DNA of 64,000 bases from Streptomyces sp. NRRL S-118 (GTDB lineage: Bacteria > Actinomycetota > Actinomycetes > Streptomycetales > Streptomycetaceae): the NCBI RefSeq assembly GCF_000716335.1, contig NZ_KL591010.1:1-64000 (forward strand), given 5' to 3'. Below, in pieces: positions 41,773 through 52,410 of this stretch. The position numbers and the translations under genes were made by a program. A model generated the notes under the pieces. That model ran no database searches. It was not told the DNA's origin and was given only the letters and a program-made list of their open reading frames with translations. Positions within the stretch are counted from its first letter, which is position 1; every line of letters begins with the position of its first letter.

Positions 41773-42671
41773 CCACCGAGGCGCTGCTGCGCGACCTGCG
41801 CCGGGAGCTGCACGACGGCGGCCTGCGGGGCTGCCTGCTCGTGCGGGATCTGCACACCGGCGAGGAGCTGGGGATCGACCCGGAGACCCCACTGCCGGCC
41901 GCGTCCCTGGTCAAGGTCCCGCTCGCGCTGGCGACGGCGGAGCGCATCCGCCGGGGCGAACTCGACGGGGGCACGGTGCTCGACGTGGAACCGGGACGGA
42001 TCACCACGCCCGGGCCCACCGGGCTGAGCCGGTTCCGCCACCCCGCCCGGATCGCGATCGACGACCTGCTCTACCTGAGCACCTGCGTGAGCGACGGCAC
42101 GGCCGCCGACGCGCTCTTCGACGTGACGCCACCGGCCCGGGTCGCCGCCGTCCTGCAGGAGTTGGGGCTCCGCGGGATGACCGTCCGGCACGGCATGCGG
42201 GAGTTGTCCGACACCCCCGTGGAGCGCTTCGACACCGACCAGGCCCACCTGGCCCACGCCCTGGCGATCGACGCCGGCACCAGTGGCCGCGGACACCGCG
42301 TCCCCCAGCTCGACACCACGCGCGCCAACACCGGCAGCGCACGCGCCTGGGTCGAACTGCTGCAGGCGCTGTGGACCCCCTCGGCGATCCACCCGGAGGT
42401 GGCCGGACGGGTGCGCGACCTCATGGCGCACAACATGCTGCGCCACCGGCTCGCGCCGGACTTCAGCTCGGACGCCACCACCTGGTCCTCCAAGACGGGC
42501 ACCCTCCTCAACCTCCGCCACGAGATCGGGGTCGTCGAGCACTCCGACGGCCGGGCCTTCGCCGTCGCCGTCCTCACGGAGTCGCTCGTCCCGGCGGCCG
42601 TCCAGCCCGGCGCCGAGGCCCTCATGGCCGCGTGCGCGCGCAGGCTGCACGACCACCTCCGGCAGCTCTGA
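41769..42671 (+). CDS. blaB: BlaB-like penicillin-recognising serine hydrolase homologue
   Basis: 300 residues, no signal peptide, so cytoplasmic. The penicilloyl-serine transferase motifs are kept: SLVK (46-49), SDG (108-110, where lactamases have SDN) and KTG (242-244). S. cacaoi BlaB is known for this layout and for acting with the LysR protein in control of the lactamase instead of hydrolysing antibiotic. ATGA overlap with the LysR gene supports a joint role. Confidence 0.88.
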   Translation: MTTEALLRDLRRELHDGGLRGCLLVRDLHTGEELGIDPETPLPAASLVKVPLALATAERIRRGELDGGTVLDVEPGRITTPGPTGLSRFRHPARIAIDDLLYLSTCVSDGTAADALFDVTPPARVAAVLQELGLRGMTVRHGMRELSDTPVERFDTDQAHLAHALAIDAGTSGRGHRVPQLDTTRANTGSARAWVELLQALWTPSAIHPEVAGRVRDLMAHNMLRHRLAPDFSSDATTWSSKTGTLLNLRHEIGVVEHSDGRAFAVAVLTESLVPAAVQPGAEALMAACARRLHDHLRQL

Positions 42672-42784
42672 GGAGTGTCTCGTCCGGCGCGGGTGACGGC
42701 TACGCGGAGTGGGTAAACCACCACTGAGCATCACTCACCGTGCACCCGTCCGGTGCCCGCTCCCGCAGGGAAGGGGGCCGCCCC

Positions 42785-42931
42785 ATGGCGTGGTATCCCG
42801 CCGCCACCCGCATGGAGTTACAGCCCGAGTCGGACGCCCAGCCGGCGATCCGGCCCACCCAGTTCATCCTCCACAGCATCGCCGCCCCGTGGACCGCGCG
42901 CCGCATGTACGAGTACTGGCGCGACAGCGTA
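42785..42931 (+). pseudogene. 5' fragment of an amidase (endolysin) gene
   Basis: MAWYPAATRMELQPESDAQP and AIRPTQFILHSIAAPW align with the start of the intact amidase at 43689; by eye 36 of the first 48 residues are identical. The similarity ends sharply after YEYWRDS, at about 42930, where the 3' end of the endonuclease gene on the other strand begins. The frame runs on to 43102 as the antisense of that gene. It still has a ribosome site (GGGAAGGGGG). The divergence shows it is a paralogue, not a recent copy. Confidence 0.75.
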
Positions 42932-42948
42932 GGCGGCGCCTTGAACAG

Positions 42949-43641
42949 CTACCGGGAGGCGTGCCGTTCGAGATACGCCGCTGCGGCGCGCAGGAGTTCC
43001 GGGCTGTCACGGAATTTCCCGAGCCCGTGGTTGCAGGCGGCGCACACCAGGCCGCGGACGCATGCCCCACAGATCCCGGCAGAATTCGGGCAGCAGCCAT
43101 GATCGTGGTCAACGCACAGAGCGAACCCATTGTCGTCGACCTGCTTGCAGATGGCGCAAACGCCTCCTTGGCTCGCCAGCATCTCCGCGTAGCGGTCGGG
43201 AGACAGCCGGCACAGCGCCTTGCGCTGCGCGCCCGGTCCGCAGCTTCGGCAGTTCCCCTGCAACTTGTCCTTGGCCTTGCCGTTCCGGTTGAACCCATCC
43301 GGGTGAAGCCAGAGGAGGCAGGTACGGCACTGCTTCTCGCCCCGTGGGTTTCGGTCATGCGGCTTGGCATGCCGCCGGTCCGGCAGCGGAGTCAGTTCGC
43401 GTCCCACGGTGCGCTGCCAATTGTGGCTGGCGCACAACCCCTTGCTGATGTGCTTCCGTGTGCAGCCGGGAAACTCGCATCGCCGGGTCTCCATCGCCGT
43501 ACTGCCGTGCACGCGATGCGCGGTCCCGGAGCCTGTGTCCCCGTGGCGCTGCCACCGCTGGTAGTGCATGGCGCACCACCCTCGAGAGAGCACACGGACG
43601 GGGCGGCTGCAGCCCTCGACAGTGCAAGTGAGCTCCTCCAC
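42949..43641 (-). CDS. Recombination endonuclease VII family protein with two N-terminal zinc fingers
   Basis: 230 residues from GTG 43641, with GGGGGGA 7 nt ahead. Two short zinc-finger-like modules come first (C6, C11, C23, H26 and C55, C60, C70, H73). A CxxC pair (C105, C108, C131, C134) leads into the endonuclease VII domain: VCAICKQ (C162, C165), LCVDHDHGCC, CGACVRGLVCAACNHGLGKF. Phage T4 endonuclease VII resolves branched DNA; relatives in phages and actinobacteria often act as free-standing homing enzymes. It lies between a truncated and a whole amidase gene and points against them. An earlier start at 43695 would overlap the amidase start. Confidence 0.88.
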   Translation of the reverse strand: MEELTCTVEGCSRPVRVLSRGWCAMHYQRWQRHGDTGSGTAHRVHGSTAMETRRCEFPGCTRKHISKGLCASHNWQRTVGRELTPLPDRRHAKPHDRNPRGEKQCRTCLLWLHPDGFNRNGKAKDKLQGNCRSCGPGAQRKALCRLSPDRYAEMLASQGGVCAICKQVDDNGFALCVDHDHGCCPNSAGICGACVRGLVCAACNHGLGKFRDSPELLRAAAAYLERHASR

Positions 43642-43688
43642 GCCGACGTCCCCCCACAAAACGTTCCCGAGCCAGAAGGAGGCACCTG

Positions 43689-44621
43689 ATGGCATGGTGC
43701 CCGTTCGCGAAGAAACTGGAGCTCCAGCCAGAGAGTGATCAGCAACCCGCCATCAGGCCTACGCAGTTCATCCTGCACAGCCTTGCCGCGCCGTGGAGTG
43801 CGCAGCGGCTGTACGAGTACTGGAAGTCCAGCTCGCTCGAGTCCCATTTCGGGCTGGGTTACCAGGGTGACCTCGCCCAGTACATCGGTACCGAGACCCG
43901 CGCCGACGCCAACTACCAGGCGAACCGGCGGCCCGACGGGACCGGTGCCGTGTCCATCGAGACCGCGTCGAACCTCCAGCACACCGACCCGTGGACGGAC
44001 AAGCAGGTCGAGCAGCTGATCCGGCTCGGGGTGTGGCTGCACCAGCGCCACGGCATTCCGCTGCGGGTCTGCCGCACCGCCTCGGACCCCGGCTACGGCT
44101 ACCACCGGCTGCACGGCGCCTGGGCCGTGTCCGGCACGGCCTGCCCCGGCGACGCGCGTGTGCGCCAGTTCAAGAACGTCGTCTTCCCCGGGATCGTCGC
44201 CCGGGCCAACGGCGAGCTCCCGCCACCGTCAGAGGAGGACCCCATGCCGAGCGTCATCACCGAGTCGGAGGCCGGCGGACCGGCCCTGGAGGCGGGGAAG
44301 TACGAACTGCTGCGGATGGCCGACGACACGGCGCTGCTCCAGGGCCCGTGCACGTACACCGTCACCGCGTACGTCACGGTCCGCGGGCGGACCGGCACGC
44401 GCGTCACCGTGCGCTTCCACGACCTGCCGCTGGCCACCCGCAGGCCGTCGCTCGACCTGCCGATCGACTGCGGTGTGATCGGCGCGGACGGCCTGCTGCA
44501 CGTCGCTGCGACCCGCAACGGCGTGTTGGCCGCCAATGAACAACTCAAGGTCGAGATACGGGCGGACGACGCCGCCCGCGTGGAGCGCCGCGTCCTGCGC
44601 GCCCTGCGCTGGCCGGCCTGA
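43689..44621 (+). CDS. Phage-type N-acetylmuramoyl-L-alanine amidase (endolysin-like)
   Basis: 310 residues. The N-terminal amidase-2/PGRP-like domain has the zinc His in PTQFILHSLAAPW, then VSIETASNLQHTDPWTDKQV, GYGYHRLHGAW and CPGDARVRQF, the order seen in actinophage endolysins that cut the amide bond between muramic acid and the peptide. After a GELPPPSEEDP linker the C-terminal 120 residues form an all-beta part (TYTVTAYVTVRGRTGTRVTV) of unknown binding role. No signal peptide. RBS AGAAGGAGGCACCTG. Probably a prophage remnant, though no other phage genes remain. Confidence 0.85.
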   Translation: MAWCPFAKKLELQPESDQQPAIRPTQFILHSLAAPWSAQRLYEYWKSSSLESHFGLGYQGDLAQYIGTETRADANYQANRRPDGTGAVSIETASNLQHTDPWTDKQVEQLIRLGVWLHQRHGIPLRVCRTASDPGYGYHRLHGAWAVSGTACPGDARVRQFKNVVFPGIVARANGELPPPSEEDPMPSVITESEAGGPALEAGKYELLRMADDTALLQGPCTYTVTAYVTVRGRTGTRVTVRFHDLPLATRRPSLDLPIDCGVIGADGLLHVAATRNGVLAANEQLKVEIRADDAARVERRVLRALRWPA

Positions 44622-44647
44622 TCACCCGCCCCACGGCCCGGCCGGGT

Positions 44648-44687
44648 GCCCGCGGACCGCGCCCGGCGCCCGCGGACCGCGCCCGGC
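44648..44687. repeat. Perfect tandem repeat, 2 x 20 bp
   Basis: The 20-bp unit beginning GCCCGCGGACC occurs at 44648-44667 and 44668-44687 without change. It lies between the amidase stop and the terminator at 44693. No function evident. Confidence 0.75.
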
Positions 44688-44692
44688 GCGGG

Positions 44693-44730
44693 ACGGCCCC
44701 CGCCCCGGGAATCGCCGGGGCGGGGGCCGT
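44693..44730. terminator. Bidirectional terminator between amidase and gcl
   Basis: Perfect 16-bp stem (44693-44708 with 44715-44730), 6-nt loop, then CTTCC. The amidase (+) ends at 44621 and gcl (-) at 44781, so it can serve both. Confidence 0.88.
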
Positions 44731-44780
44731 CTTCCCCCGGGAGCCGCGCGGGTGGGTCGGACCAGCGGGCGGGCGGTGGG

Positions 44781-46565
<1,785 letters not shown>

Positions 46566-46624
46566 GGAGTGCTCCTGCTTCAGCCAGGCGGATCGGGCTC
46601 TGTCGCGCCACCTGAGAGCTTCGA

Positions 46625-46639
46625 TTCCGTAATGCGGAA
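46625..46639. promoter_or_regulatory. TTCC-N7-GGAA operator, gene-proximal, ahead of gcl
   Basis: TTCCGTAATGCGGAA, near-perfect palindrome, 60 bp upstream of the gcl ATG. Same form as at hyi and malate synthase. Confidence 0.75.
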
Positions 46640-46645
46640 GTGTAC

Positions 46646-46660
46646 TTCTGTTATACGGAA
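46646..46660. promoter_or_regulatory. TTCC-N7-GGAA operator, distal, ahead of gcl
   Basis: TTCTGTTATACGGAA, one change in the left arm. Centre 21 bp from that of 46625-46639, the same distance as in the hyi and malate synthase pairs. Confidence 0.7.
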
Positions 46661-46857
46661 GCAATGTAGGTCGCCGACGCAACGGCCGTCAAGGCTCGGC
46701 CGCCGCCGCACGGCTCCCACGCCGGCCCTCACGAGGGGCGCGGGGCGGCCGTCGCAGGGGATGTGAGGGCGCAGGAGGGGCCGGGAGCGCGGGGAGGGGC
46801 TCCGTTCCGCCACGGAGTGGCCGAAGACCTCCCCAAGGGGGGCACGCTTGGTGGACG

Positions 46858-47664
46858 ATGGGTGACGGAACGAAGGGGGCCGTCGTGGGAGAGAACGTGC
46901 CGGTACGCTGCCCGGCCTGTCGGCGAGCGCACGCGTATGCGCCACCCGTCTACCCGTGCGCCTGCGGCGCCCCGGTGGCCCCGCCCCTGCTGAAGGGCGC
47001 TCCGGCCGAGCCGATCACCCATCGGACCTGGACCGACGAGTGGGTCACGGTGCGCTGCGCGGCCTGCGGGCGCCAGGGCCAGTGGCCGCAGCCCGAGCTC
47101 GGCTGCCCGTGCGGCACGGTCCTGCGCATCCCGGTGCGGCCGGTGACCTCCGCGGTACCGCCCTCTGGCGGCGCGGCCGGAGCCCCGTCCGGGCCGGCCG
47201 CCGCCACGGCCGCCACCACCGGGGTCTCGACGGCGCCGGCACCGGCGCACATCCCGCTGCCGCGGACCGCGGCGGTTCCGCGCCCCTCCTTCAACCCGGT
47301 CACCATCCGCACGGCGCGGGACGCGGTCACCGCGGCGGCGCTCTACCTGCGCTGGCTCGGCTTCCGGGACGTCGTCCAGCCCGACGAGCACCCGGCGTCG
47401 TCCGGTATCGACCTGCGGGGGCCGGGCCTGGTGGCCCAGGTCGATCCGACGACCAGGCCCGTGTCCCTGCGCGCGGTCGAACTGCTGTGGCTCAACGGCC
47501 TCGCGGTCCCGGCCGTGAGCGTCTACTTCTCCCTGGCGGGGTACGAGGAGGCGGCCCGCTCACGCGCCGAGGACCTGCGGCTGCCGCTGTTCGTCATGGA
47601 CCTCACCGGCACGCCGCAGCCCGTCAACAGCCCGGCGGACGAACTCGTCGTGCGCGGCGCCTGA
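46858..47664 (+). CDS. Zinc-ribbon protein with a restriction-endonuclease-like C-terminus
   Basis: 268 residues. Two zinc-ribbon modules at the N-terminus (VRCPACRRAHAYAPPVYPCA with CGAP, and VRCAACGRQGQWPQPELGCP with CG). An Ala/Thr/Pro linker of about 50 residues follows, and the C-terminal part has AALYLRWLGFRDVVQPDEHP, SSGIDLRGPGLVAQVDPTTR and a closing LFVMDLTG. The G-x-D-x(n)-Q-V pattern recalls Mrr/PD-(D/E)xK folds, but the usual lysine (QxK) is replaced by QVD, so it may be inactive. A GTG at 46885 with AAGGGGG ahead is a serious alternative start. Confidence 0.75.
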   Translation: MGDGTKGAVVGENVPVRCPACRRAHAYAPPVYPCACGAPVAPPLLKGAPAEPITHRTWTDEWVTVRCAACGRQGQWPQPELGCPCGTVLRIPVRPVTSAVPPSGGAAGAPSGPAAATAATTGVSTAPAPAHIPLPRTAAVPRPSFNPVTIRTARDAVTAAALYLRWLGFRDVVQPDEHPASSGIDLRGPGLVAQVDPTTRPVSLRAVELLWLNGLAVPAVSVYFSLAGYEEAARSRAEDLRLPLFVMDLTGTPQPVNSPADELVVRGA

Positions 47665-47761
47665 ATCCGCGGCGCCTGAACCGCGGCACCGCAACCCGCG
47701 GCGCCCGTGGTCCGGCGTGCCGCGCACCCGGCACCCAGGCCGCCCGCCGCGCACCGCGTGC

Positions 47762-49363
47762 TCACGCCGACCCGTACCGCTCGCGCAGTTCCACCTTCCG
47801 GACTTTTCCGCTGACCGTCATCGGGAAGGTGTCCAGGACCGCGACGCGCCGCGGGATCTTGTAGTGCGCGAGGCGCTCGCGGCAGTACGCGGTGACGTCG
47901 TCGAGCGTCGGCGGATCGGCCGGGTCGCGCGGGATCACGCACGCCAGGATCTCCTCCCCGTACCGCTCGTCCGGCACGCCCACCACCTGCACGTCGGCGA
48001 TCTTGGGATGGCCGTACAGGAACTCCTCGATCTCGCGCGGGTAGACGTTCTCGCCACCCCGGATGATCATGTCCTTGATGCGGCCGGCGATCCGGACGTA
48101 GCCGTCGTCCCCCATCACCGCCAGGTCGCCCGTGTGCATCCAGCGCCCCGCGTCGATCGCCTCCGCCGTCTTCTCCGGTTCGTCCCAGTAGCCGAGCATC
48201 ACGCTGTAGCCGCGGGTGCAGAGCTCGCCCGCCTCGCCGCGCGGCAGCGTCACACCGGTCGCCGGATCGACCACCTTCACCTCGACGTGCGGCATGACCC
48301 GGCCGACCGTGCCCGTACGGCGCTCCAGGTCGTCGTCGCGCCGCGTCTGCGTGGAGACCGGAGAGGTCTCCGTCATGCCGTAGCAGATCGACACCTCCGC
48401 CATGTGCATCTCCGCGACGACCCGCTTCATCACCTCCACCGGGCACGGCGACCCGGCCATGATCCCGGTGCGCAGCGAGGAGAGGTCGTACGCCGCGAAA
48501 TCGGGCAGGTTCAGCTCGGCGATGAACATCGTGGGCACGCCGTACAGGGAGGTGCAGCGCTCCTGCTGGACGGCGCGCAGGGTGGCGGCCGGTTCGAAGG
48601 AGGGCGCCGGGACGACGATCGTCGCGCCGTGCGCGGTGGCGGCGAGATTGCCCATGACCATGCCGAAGCAGTGGTAGAAGGGCACGGGGACGCAGATCCG
48701 GTCGTGCTCGGTGTAGCCGAGCAGTTCGCCGACGAAGTACCCGTTGTTGAGGATGTTGTGGTGGGTGAGCGTGGCGCCCTTGGGGAAACCGGTGGTGCCG
48801 GAGGTGTACTGGATGTTGACCGGGTCGTCGCAGGACAGCTCCCGCTCCCGGGCGGCGAGTTCCTCCTCCGTCGCGGTACGGGCCGTCAATGCGTCCCAGG
48901 ACGCGTCGCCGATGTGGTGCACGGCCCGCAGCGCCGGGCAGTCGGCGCGGACCTGTTCCACCAGGGCCCGGTAGTCACTGCCCTTGTGGGCGAGTGAGGC
49001 GATCAGCAGCGAGATCCCGGCCTGCCGCAGGACGTAGGCCACTTCGTGCGCCCGGTAGGCCGGGTTGATGTTCACCATGACGGCGCCGATCCGGGCCGTG
49101 GCGTACTGCACCAGCACCCACTCGGGGCAGTTCACCGCCCAGATGCCGACCCGGTCGCCCTTGCCGACCCCGGCCGCCAGCAGCCCGCGCGCCAGTTCCC
49201 CCACTTCCGCGTCGAACGCCGCGTACGTCCAGCGCCGCCCCGACGGCACGTCGACGAGTGCCTCGCGATCGGGGTGGCGCGCCACCGTCCGCGCCAGGTT
49301 CGCACCGATCGTGTCACCGAGCAGCGGGGTGCCGCTCGTTCCGTGCGCGTAGGAGAGGCTCAT
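47762..49363 (-). CDS. Acyl-CoA synthetase (AMP-binding, FadD-like)
   Basis: 533 residues. Adenylate-forming motifs in order: [20 protein letters not shown] (P-loop), [40 protein letters not shown] and the C-terminal catalytic Lys in [13 protein letters not shown]. It activates a carboxylic acid, most likely a fatty acid, as the acyl-CoA. The ATG at 49363 overlaps the stop of the upstream ligase gene (ATGA), so both are made together. Confidence 0.93.
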   Translation of the reverse strand: MSLSYAHGTSGTPLLGDTIGANLARTVARHPDREALVDVPSGRRWTYAAFDAEVGELARGLLAAGVGKGDRVGIWAVNCPEWVLVQYATARIGAVMVNINPAYRAHEVAYVLRQAGISLLIASLAHKGSDYRALVEQVRADCPALRAVHHIGDASWDALTARTATEEELAARERELSCDDPVNIQYTSGTTGFPKGATLTHHNILNNGYFVGELLGYTEHDRICVPVPFYHCFGMVMGNLAATAHGATIVVPAPSFEPAATLRAVQQERCTSLYGVPTMFIAELNLPDFAAYDLSSLRTGIMAGSPCPVEVMKRVVAEMHMAEVSICYGMTETSPVSTQTRRDDDLERRTGTVGRVMPHVEVKVVDPATGVTLPRGEAGELCTRGYSVMLGYWDEPEKTAEAIDAGRWMHTGDLAVMGDDGYVRIAGRIKDMIIRGGENVYPREIEEFLYGHPKIADVQVVGVPDERYGEEILACVIPRDPADPPTLDDVTAYCRERLAHYKIPRRVAVLDTFPMTVSGKVRKVELRERYGSA

Positions 49364-51045
49364 GCGAGGTCCCCCTCGGCGTACTCGGCGGCCGAGCCGG
49401 CCGCGGTGCGCTCGCGCAGCTCGATCCGGCGGATCTTCCCGGACACCGTCTTCGGCAGCTCGGCGAACTCGATGCGGCGGATGCGCTTGTACGGGGCGAG
49501 GACGGCGCGCGAGTGCGCGAAGAGCACCTTCGCCGTCTCCGGGCCCGGTTCCCATCCGGCGGCCAGGACCACGTACGCCTTGGGCACGGCGAGCCGGACC
49601 GGATCGGGGGCCGGGACGACCGCGGCCTCCGCGACCGCTTCGTGCTCCAGCAGCGCGCTCTCCAGCTCGAACGGCGAGATCTTGTAGTCCGAGGCCTTGA
49701 ACACCTCGTCCCGCCGGCCCGTGTAGGTGAGGTACCCGTCCTCGTCGCGCGAGGCGATGTCACCGGTGCGGTAGTAGCCGTCCGCCATGGCCTCGGCCGT
49801 ACGCTCCGGATCGCCGTGGTAGCCGGTCATCACACCGACCGGGGAGGCGGACAGGTCCAGCGCGATCTCACCCTCCACCGCGCCCGGCCGGCCGGTCACC
49901 GGGTCCAGCAGTTCGACGCGGAAGCCGGGGCTCGGCCGCCCCATGGAGCCGGCCTTCAGGAGCTGGCCCGGGCTGTTGGAGACCTGGACGGCGGTCTCGG
50001 TCTGGCCGAAGCCGTCGCGGATCGTCACCCCCCACGCGCGCCGTACCGTCTCGATGACCTCGGGGTTGAGCGGCTCGCCGGCCGCCACGACTTCCCTGGG
50101 CGGGGTGCGCAGGGCGCCGAGGTCCGCCTGGATGAGCATCCGCCAGACCGTGGGCGGGGCACAGAAGCTGGTGACGCCGTGCCGGTCCATCTCGGCCATC
50201 AGGCGGCCGGCGTCGAAGCGGGTGTAGTTGTGGATGAAGACCGTCGCCTCCGCGTTCCAGGGCGCGAAGAGGTTGGACCAGGCGTGCTTGGCCCACCCGG
50301 GTGAGGAGATGTTCAGATGCACGTCGCCGGGTTTCAGCCCGATCCAGTACATCGTCGCCAAGTGGCCGATGGGGTACGAGGTGTGCGTGTGCTCGACGAG
50401 CTTGGGTCGGGCGGTGGTGCCCGAGGTGAAGTACAGCATCAGGGTGTCGTCGGCGTACGTGTCCCCGCTGGGCACGAACGGCGCACAGGCCCCGTAGGCG
50501 TCCTCGTAGGCGATCCAGTCCGGTACGGGCCCGCCGACGGCGATCGGCGTCCAGTCGCCGGGGACGTCCGCGAACTTGCCGGTGTCCTCGGCCCGTACGA
50601 CCACATGACGGGCCCGGCCGCGTTCGACGCGGTCGGCGAGGTCGGCGGGCCCCAGCAGGGGTGTCGCGGGGATGACGACGGCCCGGAGCTTCATCGCGGC
50701 GAGTGCCGTCTCCCACAGCTCGACCTGGTTGCCGAGCATGACGAGGATCCGGTCGCCGGGCCGCACCCCGAGTCCGCGCAGCCAGTTCGCCACCCGGTCG
50801 GAGCGCTCCGACATCGACGCGAAGGACACGCGGGCCTCGGTGCCGTCCTCCTCGACGATGTGCAGCGCGGTGCCGTCGTTGCCGGCGGCGACGACGTCGA
50901 ACCAGTCCAGCGCCCAGTTGAACCGCTCCGGCCGGGGCCAGACGAACCCCTTGTACGCGGTCTCCCAGTCCTCCCGGTGCCGCAGCAGGAAGTCCCGCGC
51001 CGCGCGGAACTCCCCGGTCGCTTCCGTCGCCCTGCTCTGCGCCAT
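49360..51045 (-). CDS. Acyl-CoA synthetase (ACSM/acetyl-CoA synthetase-like AMP-binding enzyme)
   Basis: 561 residues. Motifs [71 protein letters not shown] and [13 protein letters not shown]. The SPGWAKHAW block and DYKISPFEL are those of medium-chain and acetate-type ligases, so the substrate differs from that of the downstream FadD-like enzyme. GGAGGCCGT precedes ATG 51045. Two coupled CoA ligases suggest use of exogenous acids, but no further degradation genes are near. Confidence 0.93.
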   Translation of the reverse strand: MAQSRATEATGEFRAARDFLLRHREDWETAYKGFVWPRPERFNWALDWFDVVAAGNDGTALHIVEEDGTEARVSFASMSERSDRVANWLRGLGVRPGDRILVMLGNQVELWETALAAMKLRAVVIPATPLLGPADLADRVERGRARHVVVRAEDTGKFADVPGDWTPIAVGGPVPDWIAYEDAYGACAPFVPSGDTYADDTLMLYFTSGTTARPKLVEHTHTSYPIGHLATMYWIGLKPGDVHLNISSPGWAKHAWSNLFAPWNAEATVFIHNYTRFDAGRLMAEMDRHGVTSFCAPPTVWRMLIQADLGALRTPPREVVAAGEPLNPEVIETVRRAWGVTIRDGFGQTETAVQVSNSPGQLLKAGSMGRPSPGFRVELLDPVTGRPGAVEGEIALDLSASPVGVMTGYHGDPERTAEAMADGYYRTGDIASRDEDGYLTYTGRRDEVFKASDYKISPFELESALLEHEAVAEAAVVPAPDPVRLAVPKAYVVLAAGWEPGPETAKVLFAHSRAVLAPYKRIRRIEFAELPKTVSGKIRRIELRERTAAGSAAEYAEGDLA

Positions 51046-51173
51046 ACGGCCTCCTCCGTGGTGGTGACGCATCCTCACTACCCGGTGGGCGGGGCGGTGA
51101 CCATGCCGAGGAGGGATCGTTTCCCCGCGCGGGTGGCGGCCGGGCCCGGCCCGCGACGGCGGGCGCCCGGGGA

Positions 51174-52286
51174 CTACGGGGCGAACGTGCCGAACCGGAC
51201 GTCGTGCGCCTGCGTGGCGGTGGGCGTCACCGGCATGCGCCCGGCCTCCTCCGCGACGGCGGCGCGCTGCTCGCGCGTGAGGGGGCCGAAGGGCTGAACG
51301 GTCAGCACCGCTGCTCCGCCCTTGGTCTCCTCCAGCCGCCAGACGCCCGCGAGGAAGCCGTCGACGAGGAAGGTGCGGTACGCCTGGTTGCCCTTCCAGG
51401 TGCGGTCCTTGTACTGCGCCGGCACGACTCGGGTGCGGTCGGCGTGCGAGAGCAGCAGGTTGTCGAACTCGGGCAGGAAGCGCGGCGGGGCGGGCGTGTC
51501 CGGGTCGGGCCGGGGCGCGTCGGGCAGGTCGAACAGCTCGGTCCCGGACTCGTCCCGGAAGGTCAGCAGGCGGGGCCGCAGCCGCTCGAACGCCTCGCGC
51601 AGCCGGGTCAGCCCCGACCAGGTCTGCATGTCCTTGACGGAGGCCGGCCCGAACGCCGCGAGGTAGCGCAGCACGGTCGCGTCGGCCGTCGCCGGGGGCT
51701 CCGCCTCCCGGCCCAGCCACGCCTCGGCGGTGGTGAGGACCACCTGACCGCTGCGGTCCCACAGGCCGCGCGGGGTGACCTGGACGAGGGGCAGCAGACA
51801 GCGGGCGGCGACCGTCAGGGCGAGCGGGTCGGAGTGCGGCCACCGCTCCAGCAGGGCGTCGCGGATCTCCTTGGGCGTACGGGGCCGCTCCTCCACCAGG
51901 GAGCGCGTCAGGGCGGCCAGCCGCTCCAGGTCGACGCCGGTGAGGCCGCTGCGGAACAGTTTCACCTCGCGGTCGCGGGCGGGCTGGACGAGGGGCCGCA
52001 GCCGCAGCACGTCGTCGGCGGTGTGCGTGTGGATGGTGGACCGTACGGTGACGATCCGGGCCACCGCACGGGACTCCATGAGCCCGGAGAGCTCCTCGGG
52101 CCGGAAGCCGTCGAGGCGGGCGGCCAGCGCGTAGTACGGCGGCCGGGTGTTCTGCGCCTGGAGCCCGACGAGGTGTCCGACGGCGTGTTCCGCGGACATC
52201 GGGGTACGCCGGAGCAGGAGCTGTCGTGCGAGGGTGGCGCGGTTCAGGGCGCGGGTGGAGAGCACCGGGCTCGTCGTGTGGGCCAT
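51174..52286 (-). CDS. Winged-helix AlkZ/YcaQ-like DNA-binding protein
   Basis: 370 residues. N-terminal LSTRALNRATLARQLLLRR, then HLVGLQAQNTRPPYYALAARLDGF with the QxQ motif that in AlkZ-type glycosylases carries the catalytic Gln pair, and several winged-helix repeats (ADATVLRYLAAFGPASVKDM, WSGLTRLREAFERL). Ends with FLVDGFLAGVWRLEETKGG. Related enzymes remove alkylated or cross-linked bases; many copies per Streptomyces genome have unknown targets. Divergent from corA. Confidence 0.85.
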   Translation of the reverse strand: MAHTTSPVLSTRALNRATLARQLLLRRTPMSAEHAVGHLVGLQAQNTRPPYYALAARLDGFRPEELSGLMESRAVARIVTVRSTIHTHTADDVLRLRPLVQPARDREVKLFRSGLTGVDLERLAALTRSLVEERPRTPKEIRDALLERWPHSDPLALTVAARCLLPLVQVTPRGLWDRSGQVVLTTAEAWLGREAEPPATADATVLRYLAAFGPASVKDMQTWSGLTRLREAFERLRPRLLTFRDESGTELFDLPDAPRPDPDTPAPPRFLPEFDNLLLSHADRTRVVPAQYKDRTWKGNQAYRTFLVDGFLAGVWRLEETKGGAAVLTVQPFGPLTREQRAAVAEEAGRMPVTPTATQAHDVRFGTFAP

Positions 52287-52360
52287 GCTCCGCACGCTAC
52301 GCCGCCTTGCGGACACCTTCTGTCCGCGATCAGGAGACGGTCCGGCCAGGCCGGAACAAA

Positions 52361-52389
52361 CCCGGGCATATATTCTGCGACTGCCCGGG
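52361..52389. promoter_or_regulatory. Palindrome around a possible -10 box ahead of corA
   Basis: CCCGGGCA (52361-52368) and TGCCCGGG (52382-52389) are perfect inverted arms. The 13 bp between them begin with TATATT, a good -10 hexamer. It ends 7 bp before the corA ribosome site GGAGG. It could be an operator over the promoter or a leader hairpin. Confidence 0.5.
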
Positions 52390-52410
52390 AGGCGAGGAGG
52401 TGAGACGGCG

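Noticed and set aside
42931..43102. Continuation of the truncated amidase frame as a fusion protein.
   Set aside because: After codon 48 the frame is just the reverse complement of the endonuclease VII gene and has no amidase similarity.
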